DNA from: Chitinophaga eiseniae | Lineage (GTDB): Bacteria; Bacteroidota; Bacteroidia; Chitinophagales; Chitinophagaceae | NCBI RefSeq assembly: GCF_012641265.1 | Contig: NZ_JABAHZ010000003.1 | Coordinates: 558,001-622,000, forward strand | DNA length: 64,000 nt | Direction of reading: 5' to 3' | Shown: positions 46,788-56,331 of the stretch, piece by piece | How positions within the stretch are numbered: position 1 is the first letter of the stretch | How the letters are laid out: each line of letters opens with the position of its first letter | The notes under the pieces: generated by a model | Told to the model about the DNA's origin: nothing | What the model saw: only the letters and a program-made list of their open reading frames with translations | Databases searched by the model: none | Program-made: the position numbers and the translations under genes

Positions 46788-47333
46788 ATGAAAAAGATAG
46801 CATTTATTGCCTGTTTGTGGATGGTTGCCGGAATATTTTACACGAATAAAGCCAGCGCCCAGGTTCGGGCAAATATCAACATCAATATTGGCAATCAACC
46901 GATATGGGGTCCCGTAGGATATGACGATGCAGAATACTATTACTTCCCGGATATAGATGCCTACTACAATATACCACAACGACAATTCATTTATTTAGAC
47001 GGTGGCAGATGGGTGTTTGGTGGGGCACTTCCCGGCAGGTACCACTACGATTTATACAGGGGCTACAAGGTGGTAGTGAATGATCCCCGGCCTTACCTTC
47101 ATCCTGATATATATCGCGAACGATATGGCCGGTACAAAGGATGGTATGGAAAGCAAACCATCATCAGGGATAGCCGCGACGAAAGATATTACGAAATCAA
47201 AGACCACCCGATGCACTACAAATGGAAAGGCGACAATGGTAATCATAACGGATGGAGAAAAGGCAGAGGAAATGACCAGGGAGAAGATCATGGAAATGGC
47301 CGGGGCCACGGACGTGGACATGACAAGGACTAA
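46788..47333 (+). CDS. Small secreted protein with Gly/His/Arg-rich C-terminus
   Basis: This 181-residue protein has a signal peptide (MKKIAFIACLWMVAGIFYT, cleavage after ASAQ). A Tyr-rich middle follows (DDAEYYYFPDIDAYYNIP). The last 35 residues are dominated by G, H, R, D and N (GNDQGEDHGNGRGHGRGHDKD in part), like metal-binding or low-complexity tails. Similar proteins of Chitinophagaceae have no known function. It ends before a terminator-like hairpin at 47361-47392. Confidence 0.75.
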   Translation: MKKIAFIACLWMVAGIFYTNKASAQVRANININIGNQPIWGPVGYDDAEYYYFPDIDAYYNIPQRQFIYLDGGRWVFGGALPGRYHYDLYRGYKVVVNDPRPYLHPDIYRERYGRYKGWYGKQTIIRDSRDERYYEIKDHPMHYKWKGDNGNHNGWRKGRGNDQGEDHGNGRGHGRGHDKD

Positions 47334-47360
47334 TACCTAACATTGCAGGCAACAATTACA

Positions 47361-47392
47361 AAGCCGTATAAATCGTTGGATTTATGCGGCTT
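47361..47392. terminator. Hairpin terminator between convergent genes
   Basis: A 14-bp stem (47361-47374 with 47379-47392) has one G-U wobble and a 4-nt loop, followed by CGTGTTTTATTT in the plus direction. It should end the transcript of the small secreted protein. Confidence 0.75.
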
Positions 47393-47411
47393 CGTGTTTT
47401 ATTTGTTTACT

Positions 47412-48848
47412 TTATTTTCCGGGCATACTTATATATACCGGGCTCTCACCTATGGTGAGCGTGATGGCCGCAGGGCCGGCAGAGGTAAAGCTTGCAGCCG
47501 GCGCAACACCATCGGTGGTGGCCATCCCGGTAACGCTGACCGGCAGTCCGGGTAAGTTATCCAGTGTTACGGATATTGATTTGGGTTGATACCCCTCTTT
47601 TTTATTGGTAGGCGTGCCGGTGGGCGACCAGGCTACCCAGATGCGGGCGCTGGGATTATCGCCCCGTTCAAACTCGTATACGTATAACTGGCCTTCCTGC
47701 TGTTTTACAATGCGGCGAAAGCGGTAGGTTCCCAGTGTTGCGTACAATTGTTTCACCGCCCAAAACGACATTTTGGGAACGAAGTGGCGGGTAAGCCCGG
47801 AAGACGCATGAAAGGAGGCTTCATCCTCATCGTTGTAATAATACAGGTAAGCCCGCTGCACATCGCGGGCGGCAAACGCCATAAACGAACGTACCAGGTA
47901 TTGGGCCTGCTGTAAATCGGTAGCACCCTGCCAGTTTAATTTCAATGCCCAGTCTTTCCGCAGCTTCATGGCTTCCGGCGTACAGGCATCATAACCAAAT
48001 TCGGTAATCCAAACTTCTTTCTGCGGTGCGTGCTGGTTGCGCCAGGCAATGGCATCGTCGATTACTTTGAGGTATTGTAAAGACTTATCTTCCGGGTAAC
48101 TCCTGTTCCAGCTGTTTTCATTGGTAGCCGACTTTTCCATCGTGGGATACGTATGCAAATTGATAACATCATACAGGGGCAGTACAGACGTATCCTGGTA
48201 CCGGTCATCTAAACCCTGTGAGTAATCATCTCCCTTACCTGCCACTACTGCCGGCGTTACTATTTTAGCCTGGGAATCGGCATCCCGGATACCCTGCGCC
48301 ATTTTCTTAAAAAGCGTACTAAAAAGGGTGCGGTCGAATCGATTGCCCGGTTCATTATCGATTTCGAAAGAAGTACATAGTTTTTCTTTTCCCGACGGAC
48401 CAAAGTAGGCGGCCATGGCCCTGGCATAATCATAGCCCCACTGTTCCTTACCGGCCCAAAGTGTTTTGTACTGCGGATTACCTACACCGAGGCTGAGAAA
48501 CTGCAAACAGATATCCGTTTCAAACCCATCCTGCTTCCAGGGGCCGTATACATCGTCTTTCCAGTTGATATGATTAAGTGTATGGGGGATATTAAGCGCG
48601 TCGCCCGGGGCTTTGGCATCCCAGTCAATGTTATGATACATGCGCACCAGGCGGCATACCTGCCCGTATAAACCGGGTTTAAAGGTAACGTGCCCGTTAA
48701 GGCCCATGAAGTCTTTAAACAGGGGTTTATTGGCGACTATAGTGGTATCATCGAATACAGGTATCTTTTTACTGGCGGAATGAGAACAGCTAATGCCCAC
48801 GCTCATCATACCGATCATCATTACCGCGAATATGTATTTCTTTTGCAT
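47412..48848 (-). CDS. GH-A clan glycosidase lipoprotein of unknown specificity
   Basis: This 478-residue protein has a lipobox-like start (GMMSVGISCSHSA). A TIM-barrel region shows the clan GH-A pair: acid/base Glu in SFEIDNEPGNRF and nucleophile Glu in VWITEFGYDAC. The C-terminal 100 residues form a beta-sandwich. The pattern is nearest to GH39- or GH5-like enzymes, but I cannot name the family. The gene is separated from susD by an intrinsic terminator (48909-48936). Confidence 0.75.
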   Translation of the reverse strand: MQKKYIFAVMMIGMMSVGISCSHSASKKIPVFDDTTIVANKPLFKDFMGLNGHVTFKPGLYGQVCRLVRMYHNIDWDAKAPGDALNIPHTLNHINWKDDVYGPWKQDGFETDICLQFLSLGVGNPQYKTLWAGKEQWGYDYARAMAAYFGPSGKEKLCTSFEIDNEPGNRFDRTLFSTLFKKMAQGIRDADSQAKIVTPAVVAGKGDDYSQGLDDRYQDTSVLPLYDVINLHTYPTMEKSATNENSWNRSYPEDKSLQYLKVIDDAIAWRNQHAPQKEVWITEFGYDACTPEAMKLRKDWALKLNWQGATDLQQAQYLVRSFMAFAARDVQRAYLYYYNDEDEASFHASSGLTRHFVPKMSFWAVKQLYATLGTYRFRRIVKQQEGQLYVYEFERGDNPSARIWVAWSPTGTPTNKKEGYQPKSISVTLDNLPGLPVSVTGMATTDGVAPAASFTSAGPAAITLTIGESPVYISMPGK

Positions 48849-48901
48849 AGGAATTTATTCTCCCATAAAATACTTAAAATTCCGGGGAATACCATGCCCT
48901 G

Positions 48902-48936
48902 AAAAAAGGAATGCGGCAGGAGTTCCTGCCGCATTC
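48902..48936 (-). terminator. Intrinsic terminator between susD and the glycosidase gene
   Basis: A perfect 13-bp stem (48909-48921 with 48924-48936) and a 2-nt loop are followed on the minus strand by CTTTTTTC, the form of a strong intrinsic terminator. It lies 28 bp after the susD stop and within a locus whose genes otherwise run in one direction. Confidence 0.85.
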
Positions 48937-48963
48937 GCTGTTAAACATATCGTTCACTGTATA

Positions 48964-50559
48964 TTACCAGCCTGGTGTTTGCTTATAAGCGCCATTACTA
49001 TTGGTTACTTCAGCCGGGTTCATAGGCCATGCCATGTGTTTGTTAGGATCGAAGTTACGCTTTGGCCATACTTCCTGGATGGTATAGGGAGAAGCAGGAT
49101 CTTTTTTGTTAGCGTGAATACGACCATGCAGTGGTGCATTGATCTTAGCATAATCTCCCCATCTCTTCAGGTCATGAAAGCGGTCTGTCCACTCGCAGGC
49201 CAGTTCTACCCTGCGCTCATGTTTCAGATCGTCCATAGTAGGATTTGCGATAGGCGCCAATCCTACACGGGCGCGGATTTCATTCAGCGGGCTGGCAGCT
49301 TCGCCACTTCTACCCTGCTGAATCAATGCTTCCGCTTTGAACAACAGTATTTCTGCGTATCTCATCAGCGGGAGGTTGAGCATAGTGGTAGGGTAATCCG
49401 GACTCGGATTGATATATGAGTTAGTACTGCTATTCCCATCCTGACCATAAGAATACGGCTCCATATACTTATTCATCTGGAAACCAGATAAGCTGTTGGT
49501 AGAGTAGTAACTAAAAGGTAGTCCGAAATAGGTGAACTTATCATTGAATTTCAAGATAGTAGCCTCACGACGAGGGTCATTGGCTTCATATTCTTCATAT
49601 AATTCTTCGGTTGGTTGAAAATATCCCCAACCATTGAACAGGTTCCATCCTGTATTTTCCAGTACTACACCGGGGAATTCAGATCCTCCCTGTACACCAG
49701 AAGTAACAGACCACATGTATTCAGAGCTCCAATTATTAGCAATGGTAAAAACCGCTTTGTAATTCTGCAGGCCAGTCCCTTTATTGTTGATAAGCGCGCG
49801 GTGCCCTTCTGTTTTGATTTTATCGCAAAGCGCCGGAATCAGTCCCCATTTGCTGTTGTCGAACTGTGCCCAATAAGCGTAAGTCTTTACCATATATCCC
49901 CAGGCAGCTGCCTTGTGTGCTCTACCCTGATCATTTGCACCATAAGTTTCGAACAAAGGCAACAGATCTGCGGCTTTCTGCATATCGCTGATTACCTGTG
50001 CATAGTTATCTTTCACCGAAGGTAACTGTGGAGGTATACGTTTTCCGAATTGGGCATTTTCCGGGCCATCAAAAGGTACGCCTTGATCTTTGTGTCCCCA
50101 CATATAAGCTACCCAGAAGTGTGCAAATCCCCTGATAAAGTAGGCTTCACCAAGTGCCTGGTTACGGGCCGCTTCCGTGGTATTTTTAGAAGCAGGTACA
50201 TTTTGAATTACCTGGTTGGCACGATTGATCATGGTGTACAGATCATTCCAACCACCGGTCAGGTAACCTTCTCTACCGCTGGGGATAAAGTTTTTGATGT
50301 TGGCAGCATCGGCTTTGGAGCGGCCTACAATCAGGTCATCGCTCGCATCTTGTACCCAAAAGAGGTTTCTTCCCCAGGTAGACTCGTTACGCATGATCAC
50401 ATACATGTCTGCGGTAGCCTTTTTCAGATCATTATCACTTTGCCAGAAGTAGGCGGTGGTAGGCGCCCCGTTAGGTTTGGTATCTACCCATTTGTTACAG
50501 GCGCTGGAGCCCACCAGCATAGCTGCCAGTATAACTATATGATTGAATTTCGTTTTCAT
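48964..50559 (-). CDS. SusD/RagB-family outer-membrane lipoprotein (second locus)
   Basis: The 531-residue protein has a lipobox (MLVGSSACNKWVDTKP) and the SusD signature: TTAYFWQSDNDLKKATADMY, helix AEALIQQGRSGEA, and ERRVELACEWTDRFHDLKRWG. It lies 17 bp after the SusC gene. It should bind oligosaccharide at the cell surface and cover the SusC pore. It differs from the first locus copy in length and sequence, so another glycan is likely. Confidence 0.95.
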   Translation of the reverse strand: MKTKFNHIVILAAMLVGSSACNKWVDTKPNGAPTTAYFWQSDNDLKKATADMYVIMRNESTWGRNLFWVQDASDDLIVGRSKADAANIKNFIPSGREGYLTGGWNDLYTMINRANQVIQNVPASKNTTEAARNQALGEAYFIRGFAHFWVAYMWGHKDQGVPFDGPENAQFGKRIPPQLPSVKDNYAQVISDMQKAADLLPLFETYGANDQGRAHKAAAWGYMVKTYAYWAQFDNSKWGLIPALCDKIKTEGHRALINNKGTGLQNYKAVFTIANNWSSEYMWSVTSGVQGGSEFPGVVLENTGWNLFNGWGYFQPTEELYEEYEANDPRREATILKFNDKFTYFGLPFSYYSTNSLSGFQMNKYMEPYSYGQDGNSSTNSYINPSPDYPTTMLNLPLMRYAEILLFKAEALIQQGRSGEAASPLNEIRARVGLAPIANPTMDDLKHERRVELACEWTDRFHDLKRWGDYAKINAPLHGRIHANKKDPASPYTIQEVWPKRNFDPNKHMAWPMNPAEVTNSNGAYKQTPGW

Positions 50560-50576
50560 AATACTGTTTGCTTTGA

Positions 50577-53500
50577 TCAGAATTTAACATTTGCACCCAC
50601 AGAAAATACACGGGAAACCGGGAACTGTCCACCATCCAGACCTACGCCACCTACCTCAGGATCCATACCGGAGTATTTGGTGAAGGTGAGCAGGTTATCG
50701 CCACTGAAGTATACGCGTAATCCCTGGTTCCAGCTCATTTTCTTAAACGTATAACCTATCAGCAGGTTTTTCAGTCTCAGGTAGTTACCGTTTTCGAGAT
50801 ACCAGTCAGAGTTTGTCTGGAAGTTTTTGTTGTTATCGTTAGCGTTGATACGGGGGATATCAGATCCTTTGTTTTCAGGAGACCAGGCATCCAGTATTTT
50901 ATTCCAACGGTTGTATCCTTGTTCAGAACCACTGAGGGTAGTCATTTTAAAGGCGTTGAACAGCTTCACACCACTTACGCCCTGGAAGAACATAGTGAGG
51001 TCGAAGTTTTTCCAGGTAACACCAGCGGTAAATCCGTAGGTGAGTTTAGGGAAAGCACTACCCATATAAACACGGTCAGCATCATTGATAACGCCATCAC
51101 CGTTTTGATCTACGAACTTCAGGTCACCGGCCTTTGCATTTGGCTGGATCATTTTACCCGTCTTATCGGTATAAGCCTTTGCTTCATCATCAGACTGGAA
51201 TATACCGGCAGTTTTCACCAACCAGTAAGCGTTGATAGGCTGGCCTACGGTATAGCTGAAAGGTCTTAATACATCGCGGTATGAGTTGTCATTATCTACG
51301 GAAGCAGAGTTGGGATTACCATCTATGTAAGTTACCCTGTTCTTTAAAGTAGCAATATTACCGCCGATGTTGTATCCTACAGCACCGATATTGTCATGCC
51401 AGTTAACAGCTACTTCGAAGCCTTTGTTGCTGATTTTACCCTGGTTGATGTAAGGAGCTCCCTGACCAAATGTGTTGGTCCATCCCAGGTTTTGTTGTTT
51501 AATCAGGTCGTAGGTCAGTTTATCAAAGTAATCGACAGTGATGTTCAGGCGTTGTTTCAGCAGGGCGATATCGATACCGATGTCTGTCTGTTGGGAAGTT
51601 TCCCAGGAAAGGGTGGGATTAAAGGCGTTGGCTATTGCCAGTGAGTTTACGCGTGGTGCTCCGTTCCCGATCTGGTAAGTGTAGTCAGGATTGAGTTTGG
51701 CGTAACCATAGTAGTAAGGAAGAGAACCAATATTACCTATTCTACCCCAGCTGGCTCTTACTTTCAGCAAGTCCACTCCTTTCACGTTAAAGAAAGGCTC
51801 AGAGCTGATTTTCCAGGCGGCTGTTAAACCGGGAAATCCTTTACCGCGGTATCCTTCTGTTAATCTACCGGCAACATCATAGCGGTAGCTTCCAGTAACG
51901 AAATAGCGGTCGGCCCAGCTGTAGGACAATCTACCTACATAAGAAACGTTCCTGTCTTTCCACTCATCGTCGGAAGGGAAAGTGCGGTCAAAAATGCTGG
52001 CATTGGTAAAAAACTGTGCCCAATCGGCTTCATTTTCGAAGCCCATAGCAGAAGCTTTAAAATTACGGTGCGAGCTTTCCTGGGCAGTCATGGATACCAT
52101 AGCGCCAATGCTGTGGCGTTTGATCAGCTTATTGTAGTTCAGGGTATTTTCCCAGATCCAGTTGTAATCTTTGTCGGTAGAATAATCTAACTGGTTTTGG
52201 TTATTAGGCTTTCCGGGTTCAGTTCTTTTTGGCGTAAAACTTTTCCAAAATCCATTTTGCTGGCGATAAGAAAAGCGGTTGATATAAGTCAACCCGGGGA
52301 TGATGTCTGAAATAGTTAATTCAGTAACTGACTGCAGATCATTTCTCTTGTTATAAGGTCTGTTTCTGAGCAGGGTAGCTACGGGGTTTACCACGTCGCC
52401 GTAGATACCGTTATAAGCACCATCTCTTGGACCAGTACCTCCAAATGTTCCGTCTGCATAATAAGGGGTAGCAGAGCGGGGCATGTAGATCGCGGAAGTG
52501 ATTACACCGGTGTAGCCACTGGCTGTTTCAGCATCTCTGTTATCATTGTTATTCCAGAAGATATCCTGGCGCAATTTCACATGTTTATTAAACTGGTAGT
52601 TGGCATTTAATCTTAAGGAAATATTTTTGTTGTAGGTATTTAACAGGGTACCTTCTTCATTTTCATAGCGGGCCTGGAAGAGGGTAGAAAATTTATCGGT
52701 ACCGGCATTTACGCTGATGTTATGTCTTTGTACGATACCTGTGCGGAAAATTTCGCCCATCCAGTCGGTGCGTGTTACCGCGCCATATGGATTTTTAGCA
52801 GGGTCCCATCCTTCCAAAGGCTGGTTGCCGGCGGTAGTTTGTGCCAGGTTGGATACTTTGGCTTCTTCCTCTGCCGTGAGTGATTGCAAAGTACGCCAAG
52901 CATTCTTCGCACCTACAAAACCAGTGTATTGTACAGAAGGCATTCCTTTAGTGGCCTGGCGGGTAGTAACGAGGATTACGCCTGCCGAACCGGCAAAAGC
53001 ACCGTAAATAGCCGCGGAAGCTGCATCTTTCAGCACTGTTACAGATTCTACATCGGCGGGATTGAAGGGAGCACCGGGTACACCGTCAACTACGTACAAT
53101 ACGTTTTCTCCATTTTTGGATCCCACCCCGCGGATAACGATGTTATTCGCATTGCTGGTATGACCTCCATTGCTGGTTACCGTTACGCCTGGAACTTGTC
53201 CCTGCAACATATTAGGTACGTCCATTACGGGGCGTTCTTTCAGCTTCTTCATATCTGAGATCACAGATACGGCGGCGGAGAGGTCACCTTTTTTGGCAGT
53301 ACCATAACCTACTACCACTACTTCATTGAGGCCGCTGCTGCTGATTTTCATGACAGCATTGAGTACATCGGAAGTACCGATAGCGACTTCAGTCATTTCG
53401 TATCCTACAGAGCTGAAGTTCAGCACTGCTTTATCATTATCTACCGTTACTTCATATCTTCCGTCTGCATCAGTAACTGTTCTGATTTTAGTTCCTTTTA

Positions 53501-53972
53501 CCCAAACAGAAACGCCAGGAATAGGCTCTTTATTCTCTGTAGTAATTCTACCAGAAATTTTGCGTGTGGTGATGGCCTGCGTACTTTTTATTCCACCGTC
53601 TTTTTCTGCTTTTCTCAACAGGATGGCTTTATCGCTCACGCTGTATTCGATACCGGATTTGTTCCGGAGCAGGTTCAGGGCTTCATTCAACGTGATGTTA
53701 TCAGGTTTGAAGTCGTTGACCATAATCTTGTCGAAGTCCTGCTTTACATAGTTGAAAGTAAAGCTGCTCTGAGAGCCTAGCGCACTTAGCACCTGGGAAA
53801 GGGAAGCCCTGGAGATATCCAGTTTCACTTTTTCATTCAATGCATTTTGCCGGGCAAAACCCATGGTAGCGGGCAATAACGCGCATCCTACCAGGAGGAA
53901 TTGTTTGAGCCGGGATACAGCAGGCCCGCCGCCACGGGTGTGCTGATCTGCAGTGGTAAATTTCATTTTCAT
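50577..53972 (-). CDS. SusC-like TonB-dependent transporter with STN domain (second locus)
   Basis: This 1131-residue protein has an N-terminal signal region (about 20-42), an STN domain (about 50-125), a CarboxypepD_reg-like domain (about 135-220), the plug (VVVVGYGTAKKGDLSAAVS) and a barrel ending FSVGANVKF. It is the import channel of the second locus, and the STN domain suggests signalling to the upstream FecR. The gap to fecR is 32 bp. Confidence 0.95.
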   Translation of the reverse strand: MKMKFTTADQHTRGGGPAVSRLKQFLLVGCALLPATMGFARQNALNEKVKLDISRASLSQVLSALGSQSSFTFNYVKQDFDKIMVNDFKPDNITLNEALNLLRNKSGIEYSVSDKAILLRKAEKDGGIKSTQAITTRKISGRITTENKEPIPGVSVWVKGTKIRTVTDADGRYEVTVDNDKAVLNFSSVGYEMTEVAIGTSDVLNAVMKISSSGLNEVVVVGYGTAKKGDLSAAVSVISDMKKLKERPVMDVPNMLQGQVPGVTVTSNGGHTSNANNIVIRGVGSKNGENVLYVVDGVPGAPFNPADVESVTVLKDAASAAIYGAFAGSAGVILVTTRQATKGMPSVQYTGFVGAKNAWRTLQSLTAEEEAKVSNLAQTTAGNQPLEGWDPAKNPYGAVTRTDWMGEIFRTGIVQRHNISVNAGTDKFSTLFQARYENEEGTLLNTYNKNISLRLNANYQFNKHVKLRQDIFWNNNDNRDAETASGYTGVITSAIYMPRSATPYYADGTFGGTGPRDGAYNGIYGDVVNPVATLLRNRPYNKRNDLQSVTELTISDIIPGLTYINRFSYRQQNGFWKSFTPKRTEPGKPNNQNQLDYSTDKDYNWIWENTLNYNKLIKRHSIGAMVSMTAQESSHRNFKASAMGFENEADWAQFFTNASIFDRTFPSDDEWKDRNVSYVGRLSYSWADRYFVTGSYRYDVAGRLTEGYRGKGFPGLTAAWKISSEPFFNVKGVDLLKVRASWGRIGNIGSLPYYYGYAKLNPDYTYQIGNGAPRVNSLAIANAFNPTLSWETSQQTDIGIDIALLKQRLNITVDYFDKLTYDLIKQQNLGWTNTFGQGAPYINQGKISNKGFEVAVNWHDNIGAVGYNIGGNIATLKNRVTYIDGNPNSASVDNDNSYRDVLRPFSYTVGQPINAYWLVKTAGIFQSDDEAKAYTDKTGKMIQPNAKAGDLKFVDQNGDGVINDADRVYMGSAFPKLTYGFTAGVTWKNFDLTMFFQGVSGVKLFNAFKMTTLSGSEQGYNRWNKILDAWSPENKGSDIPRINANDNNKNFQTNSDWYLENGNYLRLKNLLIGYTFKKMSWNQGLRVYFSGDNLLTFTKYSGMDPEVGGVGLDGGQFPVSRVFSVGANVKF

Positions 53973-54004
53973 GATTTGATTGTTTCAGGAGTGATCACGC
54001 TTTT

Positions 54005-54964
54005 TTAAAAAATGGTAACCTGTCTGTTGGAAATACGGTATTGTTTACGACTGATATAACATAGGTTGTTGAGCATTTTCCCGAAGCTTTCCTTTTTAAA
54101 GCTGGCAGAAATGTATTTGTCGATGCCCTGGGTATTTTCCCATTTCACGCTGTAGCCATAATCAGCACAGAGGCGGGTTACCGCGTCTTTGAAAGGGAGG
54201 TCAATAGCATTGAAGGCGCCATTTCTCCAGGCAGCAACATCTGTTACCAGGGTGGAAGCCACGCCCAGTACTTTGTCTTCATTAAAATAAGTGGCTGTAG
54301 TACCCGGCTTCAGTACCGCTGCAGTTGCATCGGATTTACTCGCCTGTACCTTTACTTTTCCCTTTACCAATGATACGCGGCTGATTCCTTCGGCCGCATA
54401 GGCTTCTACGTTGAATTGGGTACCCAATACCTGGATGGCCAGGTCGCGGGTGTGAATTACAAAAGGCTTCCCGGTTTGTCCCTGTACGTCGAAGAAGCCT
54501 TCGCCGGTGAGTTGTACGCTGCGATTCTCTTGATTGAAATCAGATCTCCAGCGCAGGGTAGCGGCGGTGTTGAGCCATATATGTGAACTATCCGGTAATA
54601 CCACCAGTTTAGCCACATTGGTTTTATTGGTCACCATATTATAATGGCAGGCCAACTGGGAGGTATGTCTTGCCGTTTTCCTCCAGAGATACCCGGCGCC
54701 CGCCATTAATAATATACTGGCGGCGGCAGTCCATCGAACCACCGGCCTTTTCCACCAAACGATCCTGGCGGAGGGCAAGTTATTGCGGAAATTTTCCAGG
54801 AACTGTTGCTGGTAATGGCTGGCATCTGCCGGCAGGATATCTTCCGGCATATCGCCCAGCCCATCGTACCAGCTATCTAATAAGGCCAGTTCTTCGGGAG
54901 TACATTTCCCTTCGTAAAATTTCTTTAAAAGGGCCTGGGCCCTGGGATAATTTTTTGGTGCCAT
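54005..54964 (-). CDS. FecR-family anti-sigma factor (second locus)
   Basis: This 319-residue protein has a cytoplasmic domain (about 1-75), one transmembrane helix (about 79-93, WTAAASILLMAGAGYLW), and a FecR domain (about 110-215) with LVVLPDSSHIWLNTAATLRW. A C-terminal domain ends in YRISNRQVTIF. It should regulate the sigma factor 48 bp upstream. Confidence 0.93.
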   Translation of the reverse strand: MAPKNYPRAQALLKKFYEGKCTPEELALLDSWYDGLGDMPEDILPADASHYQQQFLENFRNNLPSARIVWWKRPVVRWTAAASILLMAGAGYLWRKTARHTSQLACHYNMVTNKTNVAKLVVLPDSSHIWLNTAATLRWRSDFNQENRSVQLTGEGFFDVQGQTGKPFVIHTRDLAIQVLGTQFNVEAYAAEGISRVSLVKGKVKVQASKSDATAAVLKPGTTATYFNEDKVLGVASTLVTDVAAWRNGAFNAIDLPFKDAVTRLCADYGYSVKWENTQGIDKYISASFKKESFGKMLNNLCYISRKQYRISNRQVTIF

Positions 54965-55012
54965 CTCAGAGTTGAATACCCGGAGATCAAAAAATGTTAA
55001 CTAAGCGGTATG

Positions 55013-55612
55013 TTAAGGAATTGTAACCAACACAAAAGAGGTTACTAAGGTAGCTGTCAGGGCGGGATTAGCCTTAATATGCGCCTTTACCTGTTTGAGG
55101 GCACGGCTGTATAAAACCCTTGCGGAGCCTGGGTCTATGCTAAGTTGTTGCGCTATTTTCTGATAGGAATAATGATACTTTACCCGTAATACAAATAGTT
55201 GCCGCTGGCTGGGAGAAAGCACCTCCAGCGCTTCTTCCATAATTGTTTCCTTTAGCCCATGCAGGCTTTCCTGTGCCAGGGCGTCCGGTGTTTCCAGGGT
55301 ATCGTTGAGCAATACTTCCAGTTTCTTCAGATGCGCCTGATAGCGGCCATTGGTGCGGTAATACTTAAATATGCGGAATTTAAGTGCGTTCAACAGGTAA
55401 TATTCCAATGTTTCATCCTTGGGTACCTCCTCCCACTTCTGCCATAATGATAACAACACATCCTGTACAATATCAAATGCATCGTGCGGATTGGTTTTAG
55501 CTGCGGCAATGCCCAGCAGCTTATTCCAGTAAATCGTTACCGATGCCTCAAATGCCGCCTGTTGTGACGTGCCGGATATATTATGGAAAGATATTTTCTT
55601 CTGCCCTGACAT
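55013..55612 (-). CDS. ECF RNA polymerase sigma-70 factor (second locus) with hydrophobic C-terminal tail
   Basis: The 199-residue protein has region 2 (NPHDAFDIVQDVLLSLWQKW) and a region 4 helix-turn-helix (YQKIAQQLSIDPGSARVLYSR). After region 4 it has an extra tail whose last 15 residues (LTATLVTSFVLVTIP) are hydrophobic, which is unusual for ECF factors. It should drive the second susCD locus. A TACATTTG box lies 23 bp upstream of the start codon. Confidence 0.92.
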   Translation of the reverse strand: MSGQKKISFHNISGTSQQAAFEASVTIYWNKLLGIAAAKTNPHDAFDIVQDVLLSLWQKWEEVPKDETLEYYLLNALKFRIFKYYRTNGRYQAHLKKLEVLLNDTLETPDALAQESLHGLKETIMEEALEVLSPSQRQLFVLRVKYHYSYQKIAQQLSIDPGSARVLYSRALKQVKAHIKANPALTATLVTSFVLVTIP

Positions 55613-55634
55613 AAATGGAATATAACAGTCCCTG

Positions 55635-55642
55635 CAAATGTA
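55635..55642 (-). promoter_or_regulatory. Minus-7 box of the second ECF sigma gene
   Basis: TACATTTG on the minus strand matches the Bacteroidota TAnnTTTG box and lies 23 bp before the ATG. I see no clear TTG at the usual distance upstream. Confidence 0.45.
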
Positions 55643-56049
55643 CTTGCCTAATATTAAGTAGATATTAATTCTATAAATTCCTGGTTGATGTATTACCCGT
55701 TCACCTCCTGTTAAAAATCGATTTAGCTAAATCCTATATTAAAAATCCTGTGCGATAGTTGATCTGAAAAAATTGAATGGTATTAATTGCTGCTATTCTA
55801 TGGTTGATATTCACACGTGGACAGTTGGTATGCAAATAAGTGGCATCCTCTTGTCATTTATAACAGCAATATAAAATTACTTTTTGAATATGAGCATCCT
55901 TTGTTGATATTTTATAATTTTTAAGGTGATAAAAAATAACCTATGTTATGACATGGATGCTAAATGGAATTATGGCAACAAGTCATCATCATTGACGAGT
56001 TACTATTAGGGGCAAAATATCCGCTGTCACACCAGGGGGAATAGAAATA
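55643..56049. other. A+T-rich intergenic region, no gene seen
   Basis: About 400 bp between the second-locus sigma gene and the tRNA promoter. The sequence is markedly A+T-rich, with no ORF of recognisable type, no clear hairpin and no repeat that I could see. Confidence 0.6.
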
Positions 56050-56050
56050 T

Positions 56051-56082
56051 TTGGTGATTTGGAATTATTATCTATATATTTG
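56051..56082 (+). promoter_or_regulatory. Predicted tRNA-Asp promoter
   Basis: TTG at 56051-56053 and TATATTTG at 56075-56082 are 21 bp apart, fitting the Bacteroidota promoter consensus. It lies 49 bp upstream of the mature tRNA. Confidence 0.6.
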
Positions 56083-56131
56083 CAACCCCGAAAGGGGGAT
56101 ACCCAATGGCTGAAATGCTGATGGGTAGCAA

Positions 56132-56205
56132 GGATCGGTAGTTCAGTTGGTTAGAATGCCGCCCTGTCACGGCGGAGGTCGCGGGTTCGAGTCCCGTCCG
56201 GTCCG
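56132..56205 (+). tRNA. tRNA-Asp (GTC)
   Basis: A complete cloverleaf of 74 nt. The acceptor arms GGATCGG and CCGGTCC pair with one G-U. The anticodon loop CTGTCAC gives GTC at 56166-56168, closed by CCGCC/GGCGG. The T arm contains GGTTCGAGTCC. CCA is not encoded. Its last 15 bases and the next base recur at 58525-58540, so it is a probable integration target. Confidence 0.97.
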
Positions 56206-56206
56206 C
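56191..56206 (+). repeat. att-like direct repeat, tRNA copy
   Basis: Sixteen bases, GTCCCGTCCGGTCCGC, cover the end of the T arm, the acceptor 3' strand and one base beyond the tRNA. An identical copy is at 58525-58540. Together they bracket 2.3 kb. Confidence 0.8.
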
Positions 56207-56221
56207 GGAAATCTCGAAGAA

Positions 56222-56252
56222 GCCTGCTCAGTGAGCGGGCTTTTCTTTTTTA
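56222..56252 (+). terminator. Intrinsic terminator after tRNA-Asp
   Basis: A GCCTGCTCA / TGAGCGGGC stem directly followed by TTTTCTTTTTT. By the integration model it belongs to the inserted element rather than to the original tRNA locus. Confidence 0.85.
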
Positions 56253-56331
56253 GTCGATTTCAGTTTAATTTTCCCCGATTTATTTTAGGACTTTAACTAA
56301 ATTCTTTCTCTGTCAAGATCTTATAGCTTCT

